Shown: piece by piece, positions 1 through 10,752 of the stretch | Layout: each line of letters begins with the position of its first letter | Position numbering within the stretch: the stretch's first letter is position 1 | From: JAWKOK01 sp963765875 | Lineage (GTDB): Bacteria; Chloroflexota; Anaerolineae; Caldilineales; Caldilineaceae | Reading direction: 5' to 3' | NCBI GenBank assembly: GCA_963765875.1 | Contig: CAVXYK010000006.1 | Location: 641,105-705,104 of the forward strand | DNA length: 64,000 bases | Notes under the pieces: generated by a model | Told to the model about the DNA's origin: nothing | Seen by the model: only the letters and a program-made list of their open reading frames with translations | Databases searched by the model: none | Position numbers and translations under genes: made by a program

Positions 1-1032
1 GGCTAACTCGACCGGACGCATGTCGTCTTCAAGCCAATAACGCATGTTTCGGTATTGGGGCGAGATGGTGCAGGTGATGGTGGCACGCGGTTCGGTAGCA
101 GCCACAGTTTCAGCCACCTGACAGACCAGCTCGCCGTGGGCCTTCAAGCCATCCAGTTCAAAGTCGCGCAGGATGAAGTGCAGCTCGGCCTCGGCCGCGC
201 TGCCGCTCATCTTGTAGACATGGATGAAGCCCTCACGGCCGTCGGTCGTCTCGGGCGTGCGCACCGCCTGGGGCAGCGTATCGACAATCTTGGCGGCCAG
301 ATGGAGGGCATTGACCAGCTGATCCTTGGCTGTGCCGGTGTGGATGGAGACGCCGCTGATCTTGACCTCTGCCTTGTCGGCCGAGAAGGTCTCGTAGACT
401 ACCTCGCCCACATCGCCGCCATCCAGCGTGTAGGCAAAATCGACTTCCAAGTCGGCGGGCAAGTCCGGATGGACGCCGCGGCCGATCTCTTCGTCGGGCG
501 TGAAACAGATGCGGATTTCGCCATGGGGTATGTCCGGATTGGCGATCAGGTGCTCGGCCATGGTCATGACAATGGCAACGCCTGCCTTATCATCGGCCCC
601 CAGCAGAGTCGTGCCGCTGGCCGTGATGATATCCTCGCCGGCCTTGCCATCGAGCGCGGGAATCGTCTCCGGCGAAAGCACTTGGTTGGGATCGTCAGGC
701 AGAACGATGGGCGAGCCATCCCAGTTGCGATGGACAACGGGCTTGACATTGGCTCCGCTGAAAGCAGGCGCGGTGTCGACATGGCCGAGGAAGGCAACGG
801 CGGGAATGTTGATACCGTCAACGCTTGCGGGCACGGTTGCAATCACCGCGCCGTAGTCGGTCAGTCTGACATCCTGTGCGCCGATCTCCTTCAGTTCGTC
901 GACCAGCGGATTGAGCAGATCATACTGCTTGGCCGTGCTGGGCGTGGTTGGTGATGTCTCGTCACTCTCGGTGTCGATCTGGACGTAACGAAGGAGGCGA
1001 TCTTCGAGTTTCTGGGTAAATTGGGCGTTCAT
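1..1032 (-). CDS. pepT: Peptidase T (tripeptide aminopeptidase), 3' part outside window
   Basis: M20B-family zinc peptidase that removes the N-terminal residue from tripeptides in the cytoplasm. The minus strand reads without a break from the ATG at 1032 to the window edge, giving 344 residues of a family that is usually about 410, so the C-terminus is missing only because the window ends. Visible motifs in order are GHVDTAPA (zinc His and Asp), GADDKAG (bridging Asp), TPDEEIGRG (catalytic and zinc Glu) and DGGDVGE (metal Asp). The start is supported by AAAGAGGATCC directly upstream. It is transcribed away from the repeat array at 1171-1790 and has no visible operon partner. Family assignment is firm; the exact substrate range is inferred. 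Confidence 0.95.
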   Translation of the reverse strand, partial: MNAQFTQKLEDRLLRYVQIDTESDETSPTTPSTAKQYDLLNPLVDELKEIGAQDVRLTDYGAVIATVPASVDGINIPAVAFLGHVDTAPAFSGANVKPVVHRNWDGSPIVLPDDPNQVLSPETIPALDGKAGEDIITASGTTLLGADDKAGVAIVMTMAEHLIANPDIPHGEIRICFTPDEEIGRGVHPDLPADLEVDFAYTLDGGDVGEVVYETFSADKAEVKISGVSIHTGTAKDQLVNALHLAAKIVDTLPQAVRTPETTDGREGFIHVYKMSGSAAEAELHFILRDFELDGLKAHGELVCQVAETVAATEPRATITCTISPQYRNMRYWLEDDMRPVELA

Positions 1033-1170
1033 GGATCCTCTTTGGTTTAGAATTGGAATTGGTGGCGGATCGGCCGCCTGAGCGATCATCCATTCCGGTT
1101 CATGGTACTGCAAATGGCGTCGCCTGTCTAAGTGGCATAGAGGCGTTCGCCTCGGCAACTGCAAGGCAAT

Positions 1171-1790
1171 GCTCGGCCAGACGGATTGACAATCCATCCT
1201 ACATGACAGGCAACCGTTACTCGTAGGGCGGAATGGCATTCCGCCCAGCCAAGCCTGCCAAGCATACGACCGTCAGCCAAAAAAGATCGACCACATCGAC
1301 AGCCGCACAATCGCCTGATCCTGGCAGGGCCCTGAAGTGCTCTGCTCGGCCAGACGGATTGAGAATCCATCCTACATGACAGGCAACCGTTTCATGTAGG
1401 GCGGAATGGCATTCCGCCCAGCCAAGCCTGCCAAGCATACGACTGTCAGCCAAAAAAGATCGACCACATCGACAGCCGCACAATCGCCTGATCCTGGCAG
1501 GGCCCTGAAGTACTCTGCTCGTCCGGACGGATTGAGAATCCATCCTCCATGGCAGGCAACCGTTTCCTGTAGGGCGGAATGGCATTCCACCCCGCCAAGC
1601 CTGCCAAGCCAAACGGTTGTCAGCCAAACAGATCGACCACATCGGCAGCCGAGCAAACGCCTGATCCTGGCAGGGCCTTGAAGTGCTCCGCTCGCCCAGA
1701 CCAAATTGACAATCCGTCCCACATGACAGGCTTTCGTCTCCTGTATGGAGGGATGCCATTCCCCCCAGCCAAGCCCAGCCGAGCAGCACA
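1171..1790. repeat. 173-bp tandem repeat, about 3.6 copies
   Basis: Units begin at 1171, 1344, 1517 and 1690, exactly 173 bp apart each time. The fourth is diverged and stops near 1790. Each unit carries a hairpin that is perfect in copies 1 and 2 (1226-1246 and 1399-1419; GGGCGGAATG, one base, CATTCCGCCC) and decayed in copies 3 and 4. Because 173 is not a multiple of three, open frames across it on both strands are by-products and are not called as genes. The array fills most of the 877-bp gap between pepT and glnS. Confidence 0.93.
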
Positions 1791-1909
1791 AAGCGATAGT
1801 CGATCAAGACGTCCGCAATCAGCCGCACCAATATTTGGAAGGGCCTCTTTTCACCGGTATGATTGGCTGGAGAATTGGTCTTCGACACCACCCGCAGGGG
1901 AACCCATCC

Positions 1910-4233
<2,324 letters not shown>

Positions 4234-4275
4234 CGGGCGGCTCCCAACCTGTCGTACGCCATTGACGATGGGTCT

Positions 4276-4305
4276 TTGGATCGACCAATCGCAGCATGGT
4301 ATACT
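4276..4305 (+). promoter_or_regulatory. Possible promoter for ftsY
   Basis: TTGGAT at 4276 and TATACT at 4300 are separated by 18 bp. The -10 box is good and the -35 box weak. The ftsY start lies about 70 bp downstream. Confidence 0.4.
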
Positions 4306-4377
4306 GCCAATACTGATCCATGGGCGCGGGCATGTCCCGCGTCCGATCTTTGTAGTCGACTGGAAGGAGTCCGACCG

Positions 4378-5328
4378 TTGCTACGACGAATGTTCGGCAA
4401 AGAAGAAGAAAAGAGTGAAGACGATGTCAAACTCGAACAGAGTTTGCAGAAGACGCGCTCAGGCATTTTTGGCCGCATCGGGACCATCTTCCAAGAGAAC
4501 GAGATTACTGAAGAACTCTGGGAAGAACTCGAAGAGACGCTGATCATGGGCGATCTGGGCATGGACGTGACGATGGATCTGGTCGAGGCCACACGCGGGC
4601 GGGTCGAACGCGAGGGCATCAAGTCGACCAAGGACGCCTACCTCGTCCTGAAAGAAGAGATGGTGCGCCTGCTGGAGTCCGATGAGCCGCTGCAGATCGA
4701 TGAGTCTCGCCTTCTGACAGTTGTTTTCTTGGTGGGCGTCAACGGTTCCGGGAAGACGACCACCATCGGCAAGATGGCCAATTGGTACAGGGAGCGCGGA
4801 CGAAAGGTCGTCCTGGCCGCGGCAGATACGTTCCGGGCCGCGGCCATCGACCAGTTGAAGGTGTGGGGCGAGCGGGCCGATGTGGAAGTGATTGCCCAGG
4901 CTCCCAACTCAGATCCCGGCGCAGTAGTCTTTGACGCGATTCGCGCCTCCCAGGAGAGCCGCGGGGCCGACCTACTGCTGGTCGATACAGCCGGTCGTCT
5001 GCAGACCAAGTTCAATCTGATGCAGGAGCTTGAGAAAATCCGGCGGGTGGCCGCCAAGCAGGTCCACCGAGCGCCCCACGAGGTGCTGCTCGTGTTGGAT
5101 GCATCGACCGGCCAGAACGCAATCTCCCAGGCTGTAGCCTTCAGAGAGTCGTCCGGCGTGACCGGTATCGTTCTTACCAAGCTGGACGGCACCAGCAAGG
5201 GCGGCGCTGTGCTGAGCATCAAGAAGCAACTGGGCGTCCCGGTCCGTTTCGTCGGCACAGGCGAGAAGCTGGACGATTTTGCGCTCTTCGATCCGGTTGC
5301 ATTTGTCGAGGGGCTATTAGGGGATTAG
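4378..5328 (+). CDS. ftsY: Signal recognition particle receptor FtsY
   Basis: SRP-family GTPase that receives ribosome-SRP complexes at the membrane for co-translational insertion. The 316-residue protein has the four-helix N domain followed by the G domain: GVNGSGKTTTIGK (P-loop), DTFRAAAIDQLK, LLVDTAGRLQ (G3) and TKLDGTSKGG (G4 and closing loop). I chose the TTG at 4378 because AAGGAG lies 8 bp upstream; an ATG at 4390 is the alternative, and the frame also stays open back to 4276. The long acidic A domain of E. coli FtsY is absent, with only a short charged stretch (FGKEEEKSEDD). prfB follows after about 95 bp of G-rich repeat. Confidence 0.95.
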   Translation: MLRRMFGKEEEKSEDDVKLEQSLQKTRSGIFGRIGTIFQENEITEELWEELEETLIMGDLGMDVTMDLVEATRGRVEREGIKSTKDAYLVLKEEMVRLLESDEPLQIDESRLLTVVFLVGVNGSGKTTTIGKMANWYRERGRKVVLAAADTFRAAAIDQLKVWGERADVEVIAQAPNSDPGAVVFDAIRASQESRGADLLLVDTAGRLQTKFNLMQELEKIRRVAAKQVHRAPHEVLLVLDASTGQNAISQAVAFRESSGVTGIVLTKLDGTSKGGAVLSIKKQLGVPVRFVGTGEKLDDFALFDPVAFVEGLLGD

Positions 5329-5330
5329 GG

Positions 5331-5408
5331 ATCTGGCGATTGGGGATTGGGGATTGGGGGCTTGACCCTCCAGCCGATTCCCCAATCACCATTCCCCAAT
5401 CACCATTC
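5331..5408. repeat. GGGGATT short tandem repeat with inverted copy
   Basis: Several copies of GGGGATT-like heptamers (GGGATC, GATTGGGG, GATTGGGG, GATTGGGGG) are followed by the reverse form CCCCAATC twice, so the region can fold back. The closely spaced G-tracts could also form a G-quadruplex. It fills the ftsY-prfB gap. Related tracts occur at 45283-45400 and inside the start of the HAD gene near 46205-46250. Confidence 0.75.
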
Positions 5409-5424
5409 ACACGGAGTACACACC

Positions 5425-6523
5425 ATGACAGAACTCGAATCGCGCCTCGCTCAGCTTGTTGAGCGGGTTGACGCGATCAGGGGGCGGCTTTGACGTCCCA
5501 CAAAAGGCCGAACGGATCGGCGAGCTAGAAGCAGAGATCGGCGAAACCGGCTTCTGGGATGACCAGCAGCTTGCGCAGAAGAAAATGCAGGAGCTAAGCG
5601 CCCTGCGCGACATCGTCGAGGTGTGGGACGGGCTACACCGGCGCGCCTATGATGCTGTTGAGCTATGCGAGATGGTCGAGGACGATCCCGACATGCTGGC
5701 CGAGTTGGAGCAAGAAGCCGGCGCACTGGAGCAAGAGTTCGAACGACGTGAGTTTGCACTAGCATTGAATGGTCCCCACGACCAGGGCGCTGCCATCTTC
5801 AGCATCCACGCTGGGGCCGGCGGCACCGAGGCACAGGATTGGGCGCAGATGTTGCTGCGCATGTACCTGCGCTGGTCCGAAAAACGGGGCTTCAAGACCA
5901 TCATCACCGACATGAGCGAAGGTGAAGAAGCGGGCATCAAGAGCGTCACCGTCGAGGTCGACGGCCCCTTTGCCTACGGCTATCTCAAAGCGGAGAAGGG
6001 CACGCATCGGCTGGTGCGCCTCAGCCCCTACGATTCCAACAGTCGCCGCCACACCAGCTTCGCCAAGGTGGAAATCATCCCGGTACTCGACGATGAGATC
6101 GAGATCGAGATAGATCCCAATGATATCGAGATTGAGGTCTACCTGAGCGGCGGCGCCGGCGGACAGAGCGTGCAGAAGAACGCCACAGCCGTACGCATTC
6201 GCCATCTGCCATCCGGCCTCGTCGTCACCTGTCAGAACGAACGCAGTCAGACCCAGAACAAGGCGCTGGCCATGCGTGTGTTGCGTGGCAGGCTCTACGA
6301 CCTGGAGCAGGAACGGCTTGATGCAGAGAAGGCGCGGCTTAAGGGTGAGAATGTTCACGCCGATTTCGGCTCACAGATCCGAAACTATGTGCTGCATCCC
6401 TATCAGATGGTCAAGGATTTGCGTACCGATATCGAAACCGGCAACACTGCGGCCGTACTCGATGGCGATATTGACATGTTCATTGAGGCATGGCTCAAGC
6501 AACAAGTTGGTGAGGACGACTGA
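5425..6523 (+). CDS. prfB: Peptide chain release factor 2, programmed +1 frameshift
   Basis: RF2 ends translation at UGA and UAA. The zero frame runs 22 codons from ATG 5425 to an in-frame TGA at 5491; the main frame continues from 5492 after a +1 shift, giving 365 residues, the usual RF2 length. The catalytic GGQ is present in GGAGGQSVQKN. The stop-recognition tripeptide reads SPY (LVRLSPYDSNSRRHTSFA) where SPF is usual. The TGA is part of a textbook RF2 autoregulatory site, annotated separately, so this is not a broken gene. An ATG with upstream ACGGAG sets the start. The gene is followed by 360 bp without genes and then tRNA-Ser. Confidence 0.97.
5479..5494 (+). promoter_or_regulatory. RF2 programmed frameshift signal
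   Basis: AGGGGG at 5479-5484, a three-base spacer, then the slippery CTT and the TGA followed by C (5488-5494). Order and spacing match the E. coli prfB site, where the internal Shine-Dalgarno-like tract and the slow UGA-C context push ribosomes +1 when RF2 is scarce. This makes RF2 synthesis self-limiting. Confidence 0.95.
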
Positions 6524-6599
6524 GGGCCATCACGGTTGCCCGGCCTGCAATGGATGGAATCCGGCTGCTAAACTGAAAGCACAACGGGATCCTCACCTA

Positions 6600-6687
6600 T
6601 GTAGGTCACGCTTGCAGTGTGACAAGGTACGCGTGCCAGACGGATCCAGAGGTTACCGAAGGAGTCCGACTGCAAGTCGGACCTACA
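6600..6687. repeat. Imperfect inverted repeat
   Basis: An approximately 24-bp arm, GTAGGTCACGCTTGCAGTGT at 6601, recurs inverted at about 6664-6687 with about five mismatches. The right arm is itself a perfect hairpin (GTCCGAC, TGCAA, GTCGGAC). It looks like a REP- or MITE-type palindromic unit. The rest of 6524-6885 shows no gene. Confidence 0.7.
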
Positions 6688-6806
6688 AAAATCATGTCTT
6701 CATAACGTCTTTGGTTCAGCAGAGAATCGTCTCATTTTGGCCCAAAGATCGAATCGCTGAACCGAGGGTTTCGGACCGATCTCAATGCGGCAATACCTGG
6801 TCTAAA

Positions 6807-6835
6807 TTGTCGAACTGAGTCGGCTGTGCTACTAT
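6807..6835 (+). promoter_or_regulatory. Promoter for tRNA-Ser
   Basis: TTGTCG and TACTAT are spaced 17 bp apart and end about 50 bp before the tRNA. The boxes are moderate but placed correctly for a stable-RNA gene. Confidence 0.5.
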
Positions 6836-6885
6836 CGAAGGACAGTTAAATACTGGTTCCCAAGCGGCGTTTTTCTTGGGTTCTT

Positions 6886-6975
6886 GGAGGGGTCGCATAG
6901 TCTGGCCGAGTGCGTGCGTCTCGAAAACGCATAGGGTTCACGCCCTCGAGGGTTCAAATCCCTCCCCCTCCGCCA
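6886..6975 (+). tRNA. tRNA-Ser (anticodon CGA)
   Basis: A type II tRNA with encoded CCA. The acceptor stem GGAGGGG pairs with CCCCTCC and the discriminator is G. The anticodon stem TGCGT/ACGCA closes the loop CTCGAAA, giving anticodon CGA for UCG codons. A long variable arm (AGGG...CCCT) is typical of serine tRNAs. The T arm is GAGGG-TTCAAAT-CCCTC. Confidence 0.95.
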
Positions 6976-6978
6976 CTG

Positions 6979-7012
6979 AAACAGTCCCAGCATAAATGCT
7001 GGGACTGTTTTG
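6979..7012 (+). terminator. Intrinsic terminator of tRNA-Ser
   Basis: A perfect stem of about 14 bp (ACAGTCCCAGCAT and its complement) with a two-base loop is followed by TTTTGTTT, three bases after the tRNA end. Confidence 0.9.
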
Positions 7013-7040
7013 TTTCGCTCACATTAGGCCGCTTGGCCTA

Positions 7041-7108
7041 CCTTGAGCCTGACGAAGTATGGAAGGCCAAACTTGGCAAGACCCGCTATGGCTTCGACAA
7101 GCTCAGCC
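7041..7108. repeat. Palindromic interspersed repeat
   Basis: TGAGCCTGACGAAG near 7044 is repeated in inverted form as CTTCGACAAGCTCA near 7092, matching at 12 of 14 positions. It is typical of small dispersed palindromes in this kind of genome and lies just before the O-antigen-ligase-like gene. Confidence 0.65.
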
Positions 7109-7185
7109 GGCGCTAGCCTTTGCTTCTGGCACCCGTCTGAACAGTCCCACGCTCACACCGTTGTCTGGCAAATCAGGCTCTGAAA

Positions 7186-7214
7186 TTGACAAGGCAGGCC
7201 TTGCCGCCTACCAT
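7186..7214 (+). promoter_or_regulatory. Promoter of the O-antigen-ligase-like gene
   Basis: A perfect TTGACA at 7186 and TACCAT at 7209 with a 17-bp spacer. The predicted transcription start would be only a few bases before the GTG at 7224, which suggests a leaderless mRNA. Confidence 0.55.
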
Positions 7215-7223
7215 GCTTCTATT

Positions 7224-8708
7224 GTGACGACTCAACTGCGACAACAGCCCTTAAATGCCATCCTAACTCTTGCTCTGCTGACGCTACTGGCGTGGGCCAT
7301 GGCCGTGCTGCCTGTCAATCAGGTTCTGCTGGCGGTTGGCACAGTGGCGGGAGCCGCCTTGCTGATCCGCTGGCCATGGCTGATCTGGCTTGGCCTTGCC
7401 GCGGTTCTGCCGATGGCCGGAGCAATCAAGATCGGGCCGTTGAGCGCTACCGATCTTCTGGTCGGCCTTGCGATTGCGCTCTGGTTTGCTGACGGCGTTC
7501 GCCGTCGACGCCTCGCGATTCAATGGTCTGCTGCTCTCTCGCTCGCCGCCATCTACATTCTCTCGCTACTTCTCTCCACGCTTAACGCCACCGAGTTGGT
7601 GGAAGCCGCCAAGGAAGTGGTAAAATGGGTTGAATTTGCCGCTGTGGTGGTACTGATCCCGAGCATGGTTCCGCGGGTGCGGGCACAATGGCTGGCGGCA
7701 GCTCTGCTGATCGGCGGCATGGGTCAGGCTCTGCTGGGACTCTATCAATTCGTCAACCGCATCGGCCCGGAATGGTTCATCATTCTCGGCGGCTACATGC
7801 GAGCCAGCGGCAGTTTCTTGCAGCCGAATCCATATGCAGGCTATCTTGGCCTCTGCTTGCCTGTGGCTGTCAGTCTAACGCTCTGGAGTTGGGGGAACAT
7901 CTTCGACCGGCGCGAGCGCTTCCAAAAAGGCGCCGGCGACAACAGTCGGTGGGATCGGGTCCAGACCCGGGACTGGCGGGCAAACGCCGCGCTGGCGATA
8001 TTCTACTCAAGCGCTGCCCTTTTAATCGGCGCAGGTCTGCTGGCGAGTTGGAGCCGGGGTGGGTGGATCGGGGCGCTTGCCGGCGTTGGAGCCGTGGTCG
8101 TCTTTCGCAGCCGCCGCACGTTCGCGCTTTCAGTTGCATTGGCTGTGGTCATCCTGGCCGCGGTGTTGTTGGGCAGCTTTTCCACAGTCACATTGCCGGC
8201 TCCGATCGCGGAGCGTGTTGCAGATCTGCCCGCTTATGTCGGCCTCGGGAATGTGCTGGACCAGCCTGTGACCGATGAGAATTTCTCGGTGGTAGAACGG
8301 GTGGCCCACTGGGTAGCGGCGTTGCGCATGTGGGAACAGGCGCCCTTGTTCGGCGTAGGCCCCGGCAATTACGAAGCGGTCTATCCCACCGTTCGTCTGC
8401 CGAAGTGGGAAGAGGCGCTCGGTCACGCCCACAACATCTACCTGAATGTCCTGGGCGAGACCGGCATGGTTGGCTTCACGGCCTACTTGTTGCTCTGGAC
8501 CGGGCTGACGATCTGGGTAATCAATCAGATACGCCGTGCAGCAACAGGTTCGTGGACCGGTGCGCTGGCATTGGGTATCCTGGGCGTGATCATCCACCTG
8601 AGCGTGCATAATTTTTTCGACAACTTGTTCGTCCAGGGCATGTACGTTCAGTTGGCTCTTTGGATCGGATGTCTGAGTGCGGTGGAGACAAAGCACCGGG
8701 GCAGGTAG
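7224..8708 (+). CDS. O-antigen ligase-like membrane protein
   Basis: Polytopic membrane protein of the Wzy/WaaL O-antigen polymerase-ligase superfamily, which joins or polymerises lipid-linked sugars at the outer face of the membrane. I count about a dozen hydrophobic segments in 494 residues. The family's large extracytoplasmic loop contains FGVGPGNYEAVYP and GHAHNIYLNVLGETGMVG, where the conserved Arg/His region lies. Start: GTG 7224, just after a promoter. The frame stays open back to 7059, but that part overlaps a repeat and has no ribosome site. It heads a plus-strand group with GtrA and a glycosyltransferase, fitting cell-surface glycan assembly. The true acceptor cannot be told from sequence. 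Confidence 0.85.
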   Translation: MTTQLRQQPLNAILTLALLTLLAWAMAVLPVNQVLLAVGTVAGAALLIRWPWLIWLGLAAVLPMAGAIKIGPLSATDLLVGLAIALWFADGVRRRRLAIQWSAALSLAAIYILSLLLSTLNATELVEAAKEVVKWVEFAAVVVLIPSMVPRVRAQWLAAALLIGGMGQALLGLYQFVNRIGPEWFIILGGYMRASGSFLQPNPYAGYLGLCLPVAVSLTLWSWGNIFDRRERFQKGAGDNSRWDRVQTRDWRANAALAIFYSSAALLIGAGLLASWSRGGWIGALAGVGAVVVFRSRRTFALSVALAVVILAAVLLGSFSTVTLPAPIAERVADLPAYVGLGNVLDQPVTDENFSVVERVAHWVAALRMWEQAPLFGVGPGNYEAVYPTVRLPKWEEALGHAHNIYLNVLGETGMVGFTAYLLLWTGLTIWVINQIRRAATGSWTGALALGILGVIIHLSVHNFFDNLFVQGMYVQLALWIGCLSAVETKHRGR

Positions 8709-8842
8709 GGTGTTTCGGAAACGCCGAACCAGGAAGGGAGACGAAGAGAACCAGATTCTGCGCCCTTCATATGATTTCATTTTTTGTGGACAAGTCACTG
8801 CATCGGCAGGCCGAGCATTGACCGGCAAGTAGGAGTCATTCT

Positions 8843-9313
8843 TTGAGTATTTCAGAAGTTCAGACCATGACCGATACCAACCAGAAAGAGATCAGGCGAT
8901 TTCTTAAGTTCGCCACGGTCGGTGCAGCGGGGTCGGTCACTGATTTTGCTGTATTAAATATCCTGATTCAAGTCTTCGGTTTTCCACTGGCGATTGCCAA
9001 TCTATTTAGCTTCACCGCGGCAGTGATTCAGAATTTCATACTGAATCGGATTTGGACCTTTCCAGAGAGCCGTGGGCGCAAGGCGCGCAACCAGCTACTC
9101 CAGTTCACCATCGTCAGCATCATCGGCCTTGCCATCAACCAGACAGTCTTTCTGGGTATTAATGGCCTTCTGCTTCCCTACTGGAATGAATGGATCGCCA
9201 ATCCGGAACTGGCCTACACAATCAGCTACAACTTCGCAAAACTGTTTGCTATCGGCGTTGTGCTCTTCTGGAACTTCTTCGTCAATCGTTTCTGGACCTA
9301 TCGCGGGCTGTAG
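8843..9313 (+). CDS. GtrA family membrane protein
   Basis: Small four-helix membrane protein of the GtrA/DPMS family, thought to flip or present lipid-linked sugars across the membrane. The 156 residues show RRFLKFATVGAAGSVTDFAV, then IQNFILNRIWTFPES and NFFVNRFWTYRGL, the repeated N-R-W-T-F/Y pattern characteristic of GtrA. The TTG at 8843 is preferred because AGGAG lies 7 bp upstream; an internal ATG follows at residue 9. The next gene, a GT4 glycosyltransferase, starts 12 bp after its stop, so the two are probably cotranscribed and may act on the same glycan. Confidence 0.9.
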   Translation: MSISEVQTMTDTNQKEIRRFLKFATVGAAGSVTDFAVLNILIQVFGFPLAIANLFSFTAAVIQNFILNRIWTFPESRGRKARNQLLQFTIVSIIGLAINQTVFLGINGLLLPYWNEWIANPELAYTISYNFAKLFAIGVVLFWNFFVNRFWTYRGL

Positions 9314-9325
9314 CCCAAAACGTCC

Positions 9326-10465
9326 ATGACAACGATCGCGATCGACTACACGCCGGCCATCCGCCAGAGCGCGGGAATTGGTCGCATCATTCGTGGCCAG
9401 GTACAGGCGTTGGTGGATCTCAACCCCGGCTACGATCTACGCCTCTTCGTGGTCGGCAAAGTCAGCGCCGCTGATCGAGCTTCGTCGCCGCTTCCGCTCC
9501 ACACAACGCCAATCGACGAGCGCAATATGGTGCGACTCTGGCACCGGCTCAACATGCCCTTGCTACCGGTTGAATGGTTCACCGGCGGCCCGCTGGACCT
9601 CTTCCACGCCACCGACTTTGTGATGGCGCCCAACCGCGCCCGACGTAAGGTACTGACCGTCCACGATCTGGCCTTCCACTTCTACCCCGACGCAGCCATG
9701 CCTAGCCTGCATCGTTACCTGAATGTGGTGGTGCCGCGCAGCGTGGCGCGTGCAGACCATATCCTGGCAGATAGTCAGAACACAGCCGTCGATCTGCATG
9801 AACAGTGGCAGGTACCCCTGGACCAACTCACGGTTGTCCAGGGCGCAGTTGACCACAAACACTTTCGACCGATCGACGATTCAGCCAAACTCTCCGCTGT
9901 GCGTGACCGCTATGGCATTGGCGACCGCCCTTTCATCCTCGGCCTGAGCACGCTGGAACCGCGCAAGAATTTTGAGCGCCTGATCCAGGCATTTAGCCAG
10001 GCTCGCACCGATGCGGGACTCAAGCATCGATTGGTGATCGGCGGCAAGAAAGGTTGGCTGTACGATGCAATCTTCGAAGAAGTTCAGCGCCTCCATCTCG
10101 AAGAACATGTGCTCTTCCCTGGCTTCATAGCCGATGAAGATCTGCCCTCACTCTATTCAGCAGCCCAATTTTTCGCCTTCCCATCACTATACGAAGGGTT
10201 TGGGTTACCGATCATTGAAGCGTTGGCCTGCGGGACACCGGTGTTGACGGCAGACAATTCCTGCCTGACCGAGGCCGGCGGTCCCGGCGCCCTCTATGTC
10301 AACGCTGAGGATCTCGACAGCATTGCCGATGGTCTTGTCCGGATGGCGACGGACGGCAAACTTCGGTCACAACTCAGCGCCGACGGCATTGTCCACGCTG
10401 CCGATTTCACGTGGCAGCGTAGCGCCGGCCAATTGTTGGATGCCTATGCTGCGGTGCTATCCTAG
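9326..10465 (+). CDS. GT4-family glycosyltransferase
   Basis: A retaining GT-B fold glycosyltransferase (GT4, mannosyl/glucosyltransferase type) of 379 residues acting in the cytoplasm on lipid-linked or soluble acceptors. The N-terminal half has the SAGIGR glycine-rich loop and KVLTVHDLAFHFYP. The C-terminal nucleotide-sugar domain starts near ILGLSTLEPRKNFERLI and holds the E-x7-E motif in LYEGFGLPIIEALACGTPVL. It lies 12 bp after GtrA, consistent with one surface-polysaccharide operon. Donor sugar and product are unknown. Confidence 0.92.
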   Translation: MTTIAIDYTPAIRQSAGIGRIIRGQVQALVDLNPGYDLRLFVVGKVSAADRASSPLPLHTTPIDERNMVRLWHRLNMPLLPVEWFTGGPLDLFHATDFVMAPNRARRKVLTVHDLAFHFYPDAAMPSLHRYLNVVVPRSVARADHILADSQNTAVDLHEQWQVPLDQLTVVQGAVDHKHFRPIDDSAKLSAVRDRYGIGDRPFILGLSTLEPRKNFERLIQAFSQARTDAGLKHRLVIGGKKGWLYDAIFEEVQRLHLEEHVLFPGFIADEDLPSLYSAAQFFAFPSLYEGFGLPIIEALACGTPVLTADNSCLTEAGGPGALYVNAEDLDSIADGLVRMATDGKLRSQLSADGIVHAADFTWQRSAGQLLDAYAAVLS

Positions 10466-10752
10466 ACGGTGTACTTGCTAGGGCTTTGTGCAATGTCACT
10501 GTGAATGGGTGTTCCAGTTGGGTTCGCAGATCGATAATACCAATTGTCCGGTCAACGAACGTGTATCGTAGGGTCCGTCCTTACGAAATCATGATTCATG
10601 AATGGGCAAACGGTATTATTACTTGAGGACCTCAAGGGAATCTCGAGATCGAGTTTGATCAGCGAGAACCTCTACAGGTTGTGCATGCAGAGACCGTTCA
10701 AAAACGCTATGTTCCCCAACAACAGACAAATAAGCGTAGACCGGAAGAAGAG

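Noticed and set aside
55..954. Long plus-strand frame opposite pepT
   Set aside because: It mirrors the third codon positions of pepT, which has clear motifs on the other strand. No ribosome site and no family resemblance.
5491..5493. In-frame stop in prfB as a sign of a pseudogene
   Set aside because: It is the known programmed frameshift stop, with the correct Shine-Dalgarno-like tract and slippery codon.
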